Part shown: one piece after another, positions 25,037-36,849 of the stretch
How the letters are laid out: each line of letters starts with the position of its first letter
How positions within the stretch are numbered: position 1 is the first letter of the stretch
Origin: Sitta carolinensis
Taxonomy: Eukaryota; Chordata; Aves; Passeriformes; Sittidae
Length of the DNA stretch: 64,000 nt
Reading direction: 5' to 3'
NCBI GenBank assembly: GCA_032173965.1
Contig: JAVUNC010000005.1
Coordinates: 44,130,501 to 44,194,500 of the forward strand
Position numbers and translations under genes: made by a program
Notes under the pieces: model-generated
What the model was told of the DNA's origin: nothing
Seen by the model: only the letters and a program-made list of their open reading frames with translations
Databases searched by the model: none

Positions 25037-25223
25037 ATGGCGGAGCGCGCCGTGCCGCCGCCGCCCGCGCCGGCTCGCAGGTCCCGCACGCCGCTTTCTT
25101 CGGGCCCGTGGCGCGGGGCAACCCGGTGGTGGACAGCTTCGAGACCGAGCTGCGGCGCGTCCTGAGCTCCCTGCGGCGGCTGCGAGGCGCGGGGGAGGCC
25201 AAGCACGACCTGCGCCGCCTCGG
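25037..25223 (+). CDS. CFAP54: CFAP54 exon 1 (start; apparent frame break)
   Basis: The ATG at 25037 opens MAERAVPPPPAPARRS, but that frame stops within the exon (TGA, 25163-25165). The coding frame that continues into exon 2 reads FFGPVARGNPVVDSFETEL from about 25096 and ends CTC GG before the donor GTAGGG. This second frame has no ATG back to the stop at 24820. Joining the two needs one extra base (or two fewer) between 25037 and about 25096. The FFGPV-NPVVDSFETEL stretch and the phase match with exon 2 make the exon secure; the exact start is not. Confidence 0.75.
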
Positions 25224-25558
25224 GTAGGGCTGCGCCGCCGCCCCCGATCGCCGCGTCGCCGCCCGCTCCGGAGGCGCTCGCCCTTCCCTCCGGCCCTGCC
25301 TCAGCTCCCTTACTTGGCCGCACCCCTCCTCTTTCGCTCCGCTCCTTCAGCCGCCCCGCCGCTCCCGCGCTGCCCTGCCCGAGCCGCCGGGCACCGCCGC
25401 GGCGCCCCGCCCGCCCCCGCTCGGCTCCCTGCTCGGGCCGCCGCCACGGCCGCGCTGGGAATCCCGCGCCCGCTGCGCTGGGAGATAGCCTGGAGTTTGC
25501 TCGCCAAACTGCCCCAGCGGTGTGCCAAAGTGCCCGCAATCCGTTTTCCTTTTTATTT

Positions 25559-25606
<48 letters not shown>

Positions 25607-28600
25607 TTCATTGTAACGAAAAGCCCTCAGAAACCTGAACACCGCTTTTTTTTTTTTTTTCAGTACTTCCTACAAGTCAGTGCTTTAGGGAAAAAAAGCA
25701 CAAGGGGCTGTGGAAGTTGGCAGCACCACTGTTGGTTCTGTCGGAGCTTCCTGGTGGGAAAATCCCTTGACAGTGCTGCAGGGACTGGCAGCCCACCAGC
25801 ATGTGCGGCTGCGTGCGAGGGTGAACGCTTGTGGGCTCGTTCGTGCCTTTTCAGAAGTGGAGCTACACGAGGATAGCACCACGCGGCTCTTTTTGTGCAT
25901 ATGTCTCTGTCTGCGTTGGTATATTTTTATTCACATAGATGCAGGCAGAGCATATGGCAAGTAGAATAGTGCATATTTGTTTGCTCGCATACATGCATAT
26001 CTGTGGGCATGCATAAGTCGAGATTTTGTAATGCAGTAAAGACGGAGCGACTGGAATCGGTGTATGATTCTTAGTGCATGCATATGTCTTTTACAGACTG
26101 TGCCTTTCTCGTGTAGCTCTCCCTGCTGCATTTAAGCACATTGTGATATAAGACCTCAACTACTTCTTTCAAGCTAAATAGTTGATTTTCTGGTTTTACG
26201 TGAATACTACTTTGTTCTGAATTTACGGGTCTTTAACACAAATCCCACAAGTTTCCCAGGATATCAAAAGTTCCTTCAAAAATAGGAGTTAGGTTACAAG
26301 ATGGTTACCTTATCATTTAGGTGCGGCTTCTACCCTTGTGCATTTCACTCAGTAGTTTCCTAGAAATAGTCCACAAATTACCCTACTCTGAAGTAGGTGT
26401 ATACATTTTCAGAAGGTACTCAGATTCTGCAGCCTGGCCTTTGCCTGATCTGTAGATCTTTCCTATTATAAGCTATCTGGCTTCCTAATTTGTTTATGGG
26501 GCACGTTTTGTTTTGGCCTAAATGTATTATGCAGATATTAGTCTACAGGGTTTTGCCTCTAAATCAAAATCTATTTGGTTGAATCTCAGTATGTTGGCTT
26601 TTTATATTGTTTGGCAGCTGATTTCAGTGGTTTGCTATTTTGGAGTCTTTTTGTAGTTTCAGACTGGGGTTTTTTCAGCTTTAGCTGATAAGTACTACTA
26701 TATTGAAAGCTATTCTCTCCAGGCCCACTTAGAAGAAGTAACACTACTTGGATGCTTCAGACGCTACCAAAATTGCCAACAGTGATTCTTCTGTCTTCTT
26801 TGTATCTTCTGGCTGGGAGGTGGCCATGCTGAATATAATCTGTTTGCAAGATAGTGCTAAGTTACCGGTTTTTGTAAACAGTGGCTCCAAGCCTTTTTTT
26901 GCTTTACCTCTCAAACCTAAGTAAGTTCTTATTCAAACGGGTATTTTGTGGATGTGACCCATGACTGGCATGAGAGCATTTCTCATATGAAGAAATCTGC
27001 AGTGTTCATCATGGTGATGAGAACTGACTCTATCAAGGCCTTGATCCCAAAAGTCTCTGATGGTAATGATCCCTACCAAAATTCTGGGGCATTAGGAATA
27101 TTGAGTAACATGATGCTCCCAGTAGCTCTGTATCCTCAGGTGTTCTTCATTTGTATAGGGACAGTACAGAGGTAGAAGACTGGAAATCTGATTACTAGCA
27201 TATGTTCAGGCAGTTAGCAAACTCAAGACTATTTCTTTGTGATAATGCAATTTCAGGGTTTTTTTCTCACTACTGCTTTATTGTTTGATAACTCAGAATT
27301 GGAGCATGTGCTGCTTGCAGAGCCAGCTGTAGTCTGGCTGGTCCTAAGAATTTCTGAAGGTAATGGCTATTACAGATGCTTTCCTAAATGCTCTAAAGTC
27401 TTCTTGCTATGTCATTTTTCAAGCTATCTTTTGTGGCATGGATTGAGATCAAAGCATTCTTGTTCTTCGAGCAGCAAGAAAACCAGCTTCCATGTGGCAA
27501 GTGGAAAAATAAAATTACCAGCTTCATTCCTTCAACTCTGTCAGCCGTTGGTGTTTATAGGCCAAGAGAAAGGCTATGATTTAGGCACTTAAATGTTTTA
27601 ATGTAGGAAGCAAAAATTACTGAGGACTTGCCCTGGTACTGCAAATCTTTTCAGTCAGAAATAGCAATCAAAAGTGATTTTTCCTCAACTAAACAAGAAG
27701 TTGTTTTGCTCCATTTCTCTTGGCAGCAGGGCTGTCAAAGCTTTACCTTGAGCTATTGATTTTATCTCATGTTGTTTAGCTTAGCCACCCTAATTTAATA
27801 AAATGGCTTTTGATCACTATCAGAGAATTCTTTATACTTGTAGTAAAGATTTTAGCCATGTGGGCCTTATCCTGTGCGCACTACTATGGGTTGACCTTAG
27901 GGAAATATTTTTCTATTGTGTATGGAAATAAAGAAATTTCACTTCTGAGCTCTGTCAGTCCACTATTTTATTAAGAATTCACTTTCTTAACTTGTTACTC
28001 TGGTGTCCTACAGGCTGTTTAAAGGAAAGGCTGAGAAGCTGTTTGGGAAGTGTCTCAGTCTCTTTTGTCTGTGTCAAAGAAACATTCCTGTGTCATGAAC
28101 TCACTTGTAGTTAGTCATGGCATTGTAGCAGAACAGTTTACCTCAATCTTCCCAGTGAAGCTGAAGGTCTGGTCAGGTTCGTCAGTACTTTGCTAAACTA
28201 GTTTTTTACAGATTTGTTAATTGTTTATTATATCTGAGAATCTCATGTGTTAACATGAACATTCAAAACAAAAAATGAAGATGACCATTGCTGGGGACTT
28301 CGAGCTCATCAGTCTTAAAGAAATGTACTTGTGTTACCTTTCCAGAGCTTCATCCAGGTCGTTCTTTCTATCTCTTTTCCCTCTTCTTCTCCCCTTTCTC
28401 CCTAATATCCATCAAATCTCTCAGTCTCTGAAAGTTTTTTCCTAAATTCTCCCTTTAATAGTCCAAGGGAACTTTGCTCAGCTGCCTGACAGATTCCTTC
28501 ACTTTGGAACCTCTTTGCAGATACTAACTGGTGTGGAATATTTTTCTCAGTATAAGAACTCAGTACCCACCCAGGCAGTTAATTGTTAAGGATGGACCAG

Positions 28601-31600
28601 GAGGGACTCATTCCAGTCCATTTAGAAAGTACCCTTTATTTCACTGGACTTTGGTTTCCTTAAAAATATTCTCCTTAAATTCGCCTTAGAAAATTTTATT
28701 CTCATTGTTGCTTTTGGCCTAGTTTGTGCTGTTACTGCATTTTTAATTTAGGATACGCATGTAGGATGTCCTACTTATTTCCTTGCTGCTTACTTTCAAG
28801 AACTGAGAATTGTGCTGAGATGATACTTTTAGAAAAAAAAAAAAAAGGATTATGATTGTTGCATTTCTTTGTTGTAAAGATAATTTTGACAGATTTCTCA
28901 TAAAGCCATCTGTTTCACCTTGAAATGTGAAGGTGGTTCACAGATTACTGTGTGGAAAAAATGTGTTTTATTATGCTTTTTTTTAATTGGGAGTGATCTT
29001 TTAAGCTGAAATGAAGAGAAATGAAATTATATGAGAGACTGTGAGAATGCTTTCCAGGTGCTTGAATGTCAGAGAACAGTTTAAGAAAGTGTCCTGTGTT
29101 GTAATCTACCATCGAAGTCTTAAGAGAAACTGTGTAGTTCCAGCCACCTCACACCAATAAGCATATGGTTTATGCATGACAATCCAGCTAGAAGGAGATT
29201 TTTCAGATGTTAACTTCTTTAAATGTTAATTTATATTTCTTCAATAGTTTTCTTTCCTCATAAATGGCTACCTATAAATATTTTGGCTGTAGTAGTATCA
29301 CAAGGCACTCTGCTGACATTTCTGTACAAGTGATTTGTTAAGAGAATGAGTGTAGGAGATGCCTGGCATTGTGAACACTGAACACTGTCAATACTGGTAA
29401 TGATTTGCTAGCAGGATTCTTCTATGAAAAAGTCCTAGTGCTTATTGACAGTCAGTCTGATCAGTTACTGTTTTCCAGCTGGAATGTAGCTTTCATAAAG
29501 AAGCACATGTGGGGAAGTTGTGCATATGAGAGCACAAGGCTGTCAAACCATGGTTGGTAGGGACTGTAGTACTGGCACCATGTAGTCAGTGTCTCTGTAG
29601 CAGAGGGAGACTGCTTAGAATTAGTTACCATTTTTGGGAGGCTTTTTGGTTCAGCAAAATAGGCAATTTGTTACACAAAGACATCCTTGATGAAAACTGT
29701 GGCTAGAATAATAGAGGCAACCAAAGAGCATCACTATTGCCATAAAATCCTCTCTGCTTTAGCAAGCATGTAATTTGGTTCTCTCTGAATCCTACCACTT
29801 AAAATTTAAAATTTCTGAATATTTCTTCTTTCTTGACTCATGGTATAACTCTGTATACCATGAGCTCTATATCCCATTGCTCTATATACTCTATAACTTC
29901 CTGGTTTATTCCATGTCTACCATTTCCCAAGGTTACAGCTACCTGACCATACATTGGTATTTTGGGATTTTTTTCCTGTTCATAACATTTGTCATTTCCA
30001 ATCCAATAATTGCTGTGAACTATAATTCTTTGAGTCTAAGATACCAAATTGTTTCTTCAAACAGAACTTCTCAAATACTAGCTGAAAGGTATGACAGATT
30101 TTCCTCTTGTGACTGTGCTTGAACAACATAAGGGGATTATTACTAGGACATTTTAGTAAGCATTTGCATAGTAGAAAATACATCCTATTTAAAATGTATG
30201 ATAAAAACTGGTGACAGAAATGAAACCCAGAAATGTCCTTGTCTGCCTGTTAAATCTGGTTTTAATGATCACTTGTTTTAAAATATGTAGAAGTTCAAAT
30301 AGATTTGGAAGAAAGGAGATTTCACAATTTGAAGTCTTCCTGATTTGTTTACTTGTTATGACAGGTCTACTGCCAGTTTAATCTGAAACCTTTTCTCCTA
30401 TATATATTTTTTTTTTTTTTGAAGAGCAAATACTTTGTTTAACATTTGGATCAAATACAAGCCACGACTGCCAGAGTGGTATTACAATGAAAGACTTGTG
30501 AAAGTTGGGGATACCCTTGCTCAGATCAAAGTAAGTCATTTGAAATCAGAAAAGTTTCAATCACAGCTTTTGTTTCATTATGTTTCTATGCTGCTTTAAT
30601 TTTTAATCATATTTTACTGAAAGCTATTTAGAAAGTAGGAAAAATTTTTACAGAATAATTCCAGTGATGGTTGTTTGTATTTCTTGCTTTTTATTGTAAA
30701 ATTACCTTGATTTTTAATATGTTTTCTATATCTGTAATTTCTATGCACCCGTTGCCTTTTCAAATACCCCAAAATCTTTCTTTAATATTTGTTTGATGTT
30801 TCAGCATGGTAGTGTACAATATCTGACTGTGCCTTTAATGCTATTGAAGTAAAATTTGACAATGATAGAGCAGTTCCAATGACTCAACTCAATGCTCAAT
30901 TAACCAAAAGTGAATAAAAAGAATTGTCAGGAGAGGAACAAGGAACCAGAACCACAGTGCAATCACACATTGCACAACTATATGTATCAGTGATGCTCCT
31001 GCATCTTGAATTACATGTGCATTTCTGCTCTCCTCCAAAAGGGTAGATCACAACTAAAAGGGATTCAGGAGCTAGATGGTTGAAGACAGAGTATTTGAGG
31101 GATGTTTCACTATATGATAACTCTATTTTTTATGCTTTTACTTAGTCATATGTTACTGGCTACTGTTGGAGATGGGATGCTTGGCTGGTAACTGTTGATC
31201 TGACTCAAATAGGCAAATATATTTTTATATAATATTTGTCCTTTGTGTTTCCTGTGAAAAAAATCCAAGGGTGAGCCATTTACAAGTTCAGTGATATTTG
31301 TGTCAGAAGGTCATGCTATAAAACCTGGGGCTTTCAAGGGTGGTTGCTAAACAACATTCTGAAGCCACTCAGAGATACATAGTTAGAAAGCCAGTTTTGT
31401 AACTTCTACTTAATTTTTTAACATAATGGGAATAAAAGAAAAGAAATAAAAAGAAGAGGGCATAACTGCAGATGTATCAAGGTGGTTTGAGGGGCCATCT
31501 TTTTGAGACACATATCCATTGAAATAATTCTTTCACTCATGTCTTTTGCTTACGAAGTGCAGCAAGGAGAGATGCTCTTTGTGCCATTAATGGAGAGTTT

Positions 31601-34600
31601 ATGTGTGGCTGCCTGGTGAGCTTTTCCATAGGCTGCAGCAAAGGCAGGAGTATTATGCAGATGTTATGAAGTCTTCTATATCCTTCATTGCACGTGCCCT
31701 GAAGAATTCCACAAGAGTGGGCTGCTCCTGAATAAAGAACAGCCAGCTGAATCTGAGTTTCAGCAGCACTCACTGGGAGGCTGAAGAAGGCATATGGAAG
31801 AGTCCATAGCTGTGGAGCCATTAAAACTGAAGGTGCAGGGTCATGGCATAGGTTTAGACATAGAGAAATTCTTAAGGAAGCTTGTGTAGCAGCAGTTATT
31901 AATAGCATTGCCTAGACAATCCTGTTCATGTTTTCTTCGTGTTTGTATAGTCCTAAAGTTTCATAGCTTCTGGGTCCTAGCAATTGCTTGAAACATTTAA
32001 TGAAGCTTTTAGTGCTTGGGAACTGCTGCTCTGACAGTGTACTCAGTAAGGTTATTTCAAAAGTATCCAATGCTGCTCTCTGTACTCTGCACTGGCTGCC
32101 CAAAGCAACATTCCAATATAGTTTGGTTCTTACGCTAAAGGTACTTAATGATCTGACCCTAGATTGTCTGAAGAAAATCCATGTTTTGGCATAAAGACTT
32201 CTGTTTGCAACTTCATTATTCTACTGTAATGTGTTTTTCTACAGTAAAGTTATTGGAGTTTTTGAAGAAGTATTTTGCTGGCCAGCCAAATACTTTCAGC
32301 GTTTTTGTTGGAACTCCGAGTTTTTAACGTGCATTTCTTTATCTTAATTTTAGAATGAAAACCTAGTTTTCATGCCATTTTTTTTCCCTGAAAAGAAATA
32401 AATGGAAGCAACAGGGGGTGAAAGTTGCAAATTTCAAATGCATTACAGGAAGGATGAATGTGGTATAAAACAAAGGTCTGTGATAGGTGGGGTAAAGCCT
32501 ATTCCATAAGTACCCCTCTTGACTCCTAGCTGAAAACTAGTGTTGAATATTTTGAATTTTAACCTGCACATTATATAATTCTTAATTATGTGTAGTCCTT
32601 AAAAATAATTATTACATATGAATGGTCAGTGGGTAGACACCTGCTTGGCTTTCTCTCCTCCTGCTGTATATTTTAAATGCCTTTAGATTCCTTCCTATAA
32701 TACATCTGCTGTGTGTGTTTTAGGACACACCTAAATTCATTGTCATATATCTGGAAATTACTTAGTCCATTAGTCATCATATGATCATCACTGACTTGTT
32801 TTTTCCCTGCCTCCCACTCTGCCTGTATCTGCCTGTTATCTTGGGTCATATGTACCAAACCTATTTTAAACTCTTTAGGAGAGAATTTACCTTTTTGTTA
32901 TGTGTCATAACTATCTTAATGATGTTCTAATCCATGGCTTTGGATTCTAAGTGTTACCACAGCCTGAATGTACATATTAGATTACACAAGTGACTGACAC
33001 ATAGCTGTCCATGGAAAGTCAGAGTTTCTATGTATGGCTGCTGCTTTCACACAGCAAACAGGACAAGAGTGCCATGTGAGTTAGACTCCTCAGATGATTG
33101 AAAATTTAAGGTGTCACTGTGGTGGAAGGAATTTATATTGAAAAAAACCAGAAAGGAGTGCAAGGAAATAAGAATTTTGTGTGATTAAATATTAAAGGAT
33201 CATTTTTACCAGCAGAAATTATAGTTACTTTTTCCTCAAAAATTTATTTTGGTGTGTGCTAGAATGAGTGAAATTGGTAGAGAAACCTAAATGTAATCTT
33301 TGCTGAAGGAAGTGGTGGTGATGATTCAGTAAATGTCACTTCCAGACCTGAGTCAGAGCTGAACCATAGAGTCAGCATGATTTTAGAGTGGTTCAACATG
33401 CTGCTGCAGAGCTCTATTTGGAATGAGAGATAATGCTGAACATCCTCTTTGCTAACAGTTCTTAAAGGCCGAGTGGCAATTTCTGGTCTATTAATGCTGA
33501 TTTCTTGGCCATAAGTAAATTCCATCTTTCACTTGTTTCAGTATTTTTTAATGCATCTTATTCTTTCTATCTGTTTTATTAAAAAAAAAAAAAAAAAAAA
33601 GGGCTTTGACAACATGCAAACAAGGAAAGGAGAAGTAATTATATCTATATATTGCTTATAATTTTCTACATTATGAAGTACTTTTTTCTGAAGTGTAGTA
33701 TCATTGTCATTATTGTTGTAAAACTGCAGAGTATTCCAGCAACTCTTTAAGTTTATTACATTAACCCAGGGCCCTGCTTAGTAATTGTTCTCTAGTGTGT
33801 CTTATTTATGATTAGAATAAACAAAACTCACTAAAACTTGTAAAGCACAAGCCATATTTTTAAGTATTTCAACCTGTCATATGTTGAGTGTTCACTCTAC
33901 ATTGCTGGATATTTGTATGAAACTGTAGTCCTTTACTTCCTGTTGCTCTTTCGTGTTGTTACTTTTTTCATAAAGATAATAAACCCCTACATTTTTTTAG
34001 AAATAAAAATGAAATAAAAGTTAATATGTCTTCATAAATGAATGAATAATAAATTCATATGAAATGAATAAAAATATACAAACTATAAAAAGAACATATG
34101 TTGTTTTTTTTCAGGAATATAAGTTGGCACTTCTACAGTGCTATGAAAGATACCTTCAGCAGTTTGTTTCTGTAAACCTTGATGATGTCATGGGTGATGT
34201 GCACTGCTTTAAATCCACTTTTTTTCCAAATGGTGTCAGAGACAAAAATGCAGCACTTACGGTAGGTTGTGGGGTTTTAAAATTTTTCTTGTCAAGGACA
34301 TTCACAGATTCAAAGTAAGTAGCCCATTTCATCCTCCACAAATGTACTTCATATTAATTATATATTAACATTAACTAATCTTTAATAGTTTGTTGGTACA
34401 TATTGCATTGACAATTTAATTTAGGACAGATGTAATGATCATATGTATGATATGAACATCTGGAGTTCATGTATATTTTTAAGAGGATGTAAGTGCCTAA
34501 TGCATTTGTGGCAGAAGACAACTACCATCGACTTAGTGTTGAAACAGCTGTTGTCTCTGAATGTGGTGCTCTGTAACTGCTTACAGCAGTTTTTTCTCTG

Positions 34601-36818
34601 AAATAGTTGCTATTATCCACTGCCAGAATCAGGATGTGAGCAAAATTGGCTAAATGTCCCGCATTTTTGAAAATTCTGTATTGTATGGTCTAAGAACCAG
34701 GCAGAATGCAAGACAATTAAAACATTCTCCAAAATATTGTATTTTGTACCATAAGTGTGCAAAATACTACTTGTAATAAAAGGTCATCACACTTAAAGAA
34801 GCAGTATTATGTTTTTTATAGCTTATTTGCTCACTATGAACAAAAAGGGCAGAATGCTGAACAATTTTCTAGCACTTTTAGCTCTAGGAAGCTGAGTGAC
34901 CTTAAGAATGTGCTGGAGTCCTTTTGTTTTACTTGCTTATCAAGGTAGGGGCTTTTGTTATTCGTGGAAGAGTTTCAGTTGGTATAGGGGGAATACTAAA
35001 AACGTTATATTTTACTTTAAGCAGTTTGTTGCTGAGAAGCTCTACTTTCATACATGGTGGGTATTTTGAATTAACTAAGGCAAGTTAGTCTGTGATCAAG
35101 AACAATGAACAGAAATGGTAGGCAGCTCCTTTGTATTGAGCTAATCAGATTCATATCCTCGAGTCAGAGTATAAATAGGTGTTTACTGGAGAGGAGAAAG
35201 CAATTTGTTTAAAAGCTGGAAGCAGATACCATGATAGAGGAGATACTTGATTTGTAATTATTTTTAGTTTTGTTTTTAAAATGTGGTTCAGCTTCCTAGA
35301 AAGAATATGATCAAATATTATGTTAATACATTTTAAAAAATGTTTTGTAAATAAATTTGAAGTTCCAGAGATCCTCTCCTCTGTTTTTGGTATGTCTGCC
35401 TAGACCTCCAACCAATCCTACTGGCAAATGTTATTGCAAGTCTTTATTTCAATGCCTGTTCTGTAACTTAGCCTTTACAGACTGAGATATCCCTAACTTT
35501 TCAGATATTGAATCTAGTTTTGCAGTTGGAAATGGAAAATGATAATGTGTCAAATGATTACATCTAAAGCTTTACTTTAGATGTAATTTGTTTATTTGTT
35601 TTGCCATGTTCCCGCAGTTAGTTTTTTTTTGTGTTGTTGTGTTTCTTTTTTTGTTTTTTGTGGGGGTTTTTTTTTGTGTTTTTGTTTGTTTGTTTTTTTT
35701 AATGTAACATTAAGAAATGGTGTTTCAGTGAATTAACTGCAACAAAATAATATAATTTCAAATATTATCAGGTTAGGAGGCTTCTGAGTGACTGAGTGAC
35801 TGACTGGTCATGTCCCACTTAGCCCAATTTTTCACATTGTTTGTTCAGATGATGCTGTAGTCCAGGCACGACTGAGGTCACATTACAATCCTGAGGTATT
35901 ATAGGGAGGAGAAGGAAAAATCCTTCTGTGGAAGAGAAAAAGTAACAAATGAGGGTGAGAAGTAAGATATTGTTGATATAGATGGAGAAGTGTAGAAAAG
36001 TTAAAACTTGCCTTAATTTATGGAAGACATCTACAGAGAAGCCAAGTGCCAAATGAATAGCAGTTTAATGCCTCATTCTTCCTTCACCCCTTCTGGCAGT
36101 CCTAGTGCACTAAATGCATTTTCATCCTGTGACACAGTGGAAACTGACTCAGGTTAATGGTACAGCAACCCTGAAGCTTTAGCACTTTCTTCCATATTTA
36201 ATGCTCAGTTCAGTGTCAAGCTGATTTTTCTCGCTGTTATGCCTAATATTTTCTTACTCACCATTTTGTTCTACTTTGCTGATGTGAACTGATGTATGCT
36301 TATATTCGAATTAATTTTATATATATTTCTATGTGTTTTAGTTCCGTGCTTTGCAAGCGAGAAATGTTTGCATTTATCAGATGGTTTGCAGCAGAGACAG
36401 AAATCTTCAGAATCGAGAGTCCCTGCAGACTCTTCTCAATGTCTTGACCTCATTACGACTCACAATGCAAGTGGCTCTACCTCAGGAGAATTTGTCTTGG
36501 CTCATCTACAATGGTACCTCAGGCTTTCCATTTACATTTCTTTGCTAAGCAAAGCTATGAAGGGAAACTTTTTTACACTTTATACTCTTTAAGGTCAACC
36601 TAAGGGTCATGAGTAAATCTCTAGTTCATCTTCAATCACAGTGGGGGGTTTTTTGTAATTTTTTGTTTTTCTACTAGAGGGATTTTAAAATTAAGATTTC
36701 CACAGCATACATTTTCAGGCAGACTGGTGTAAAAGCAACAACTTTTTCATCATAACTGTGCTTAAGAATACTAATAAAATCAAAAGTAATGACATTTTTG
36801 GAGTAAATCCTGATTAAC

Positions 36819-36849
<31 letters not shown>

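Larger units (their letters stand above)
24850..25500 (+). promoter_or_regulatory. CFAP54: CpG island promoter of CFAP54
   Basis: An abrupt CpG-dense, GC-rich block surrounds CFAP54 exon 1. It contains a tandem of five GGCCC-type units (24955-24976) and an X-box-like site just upstream of the start codon. There is no obvious TATA box, as is usual for CpG-island promoters of ciliary genes. Long open frames on both strands in this block, up to 244 codons on the minus strand, are composition artefacts. Confidence 0.75.

Noticed and set aside
24805..25539. A 244-codon minus-strand frame over CFAP54 exon 1
   Set aside because: Composition artefact of the CpG island, antisense to a supported exon, with no recognisable domain.
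25646..25700. Splice-acceptor-like T run ending in CAG in intron 1
   Set aside because: The following sequence meets a stop after nine codons in the required frame (GTTSYKSVL), and exon 2 at 30425 fits the phase and the protein family.
31537..31908. Minus-strand open frame of 123 codons in intron 2
   Set aside because: No domain, no splice sites and no similarity that I recognise; length is within chance expectation in 64 kb.
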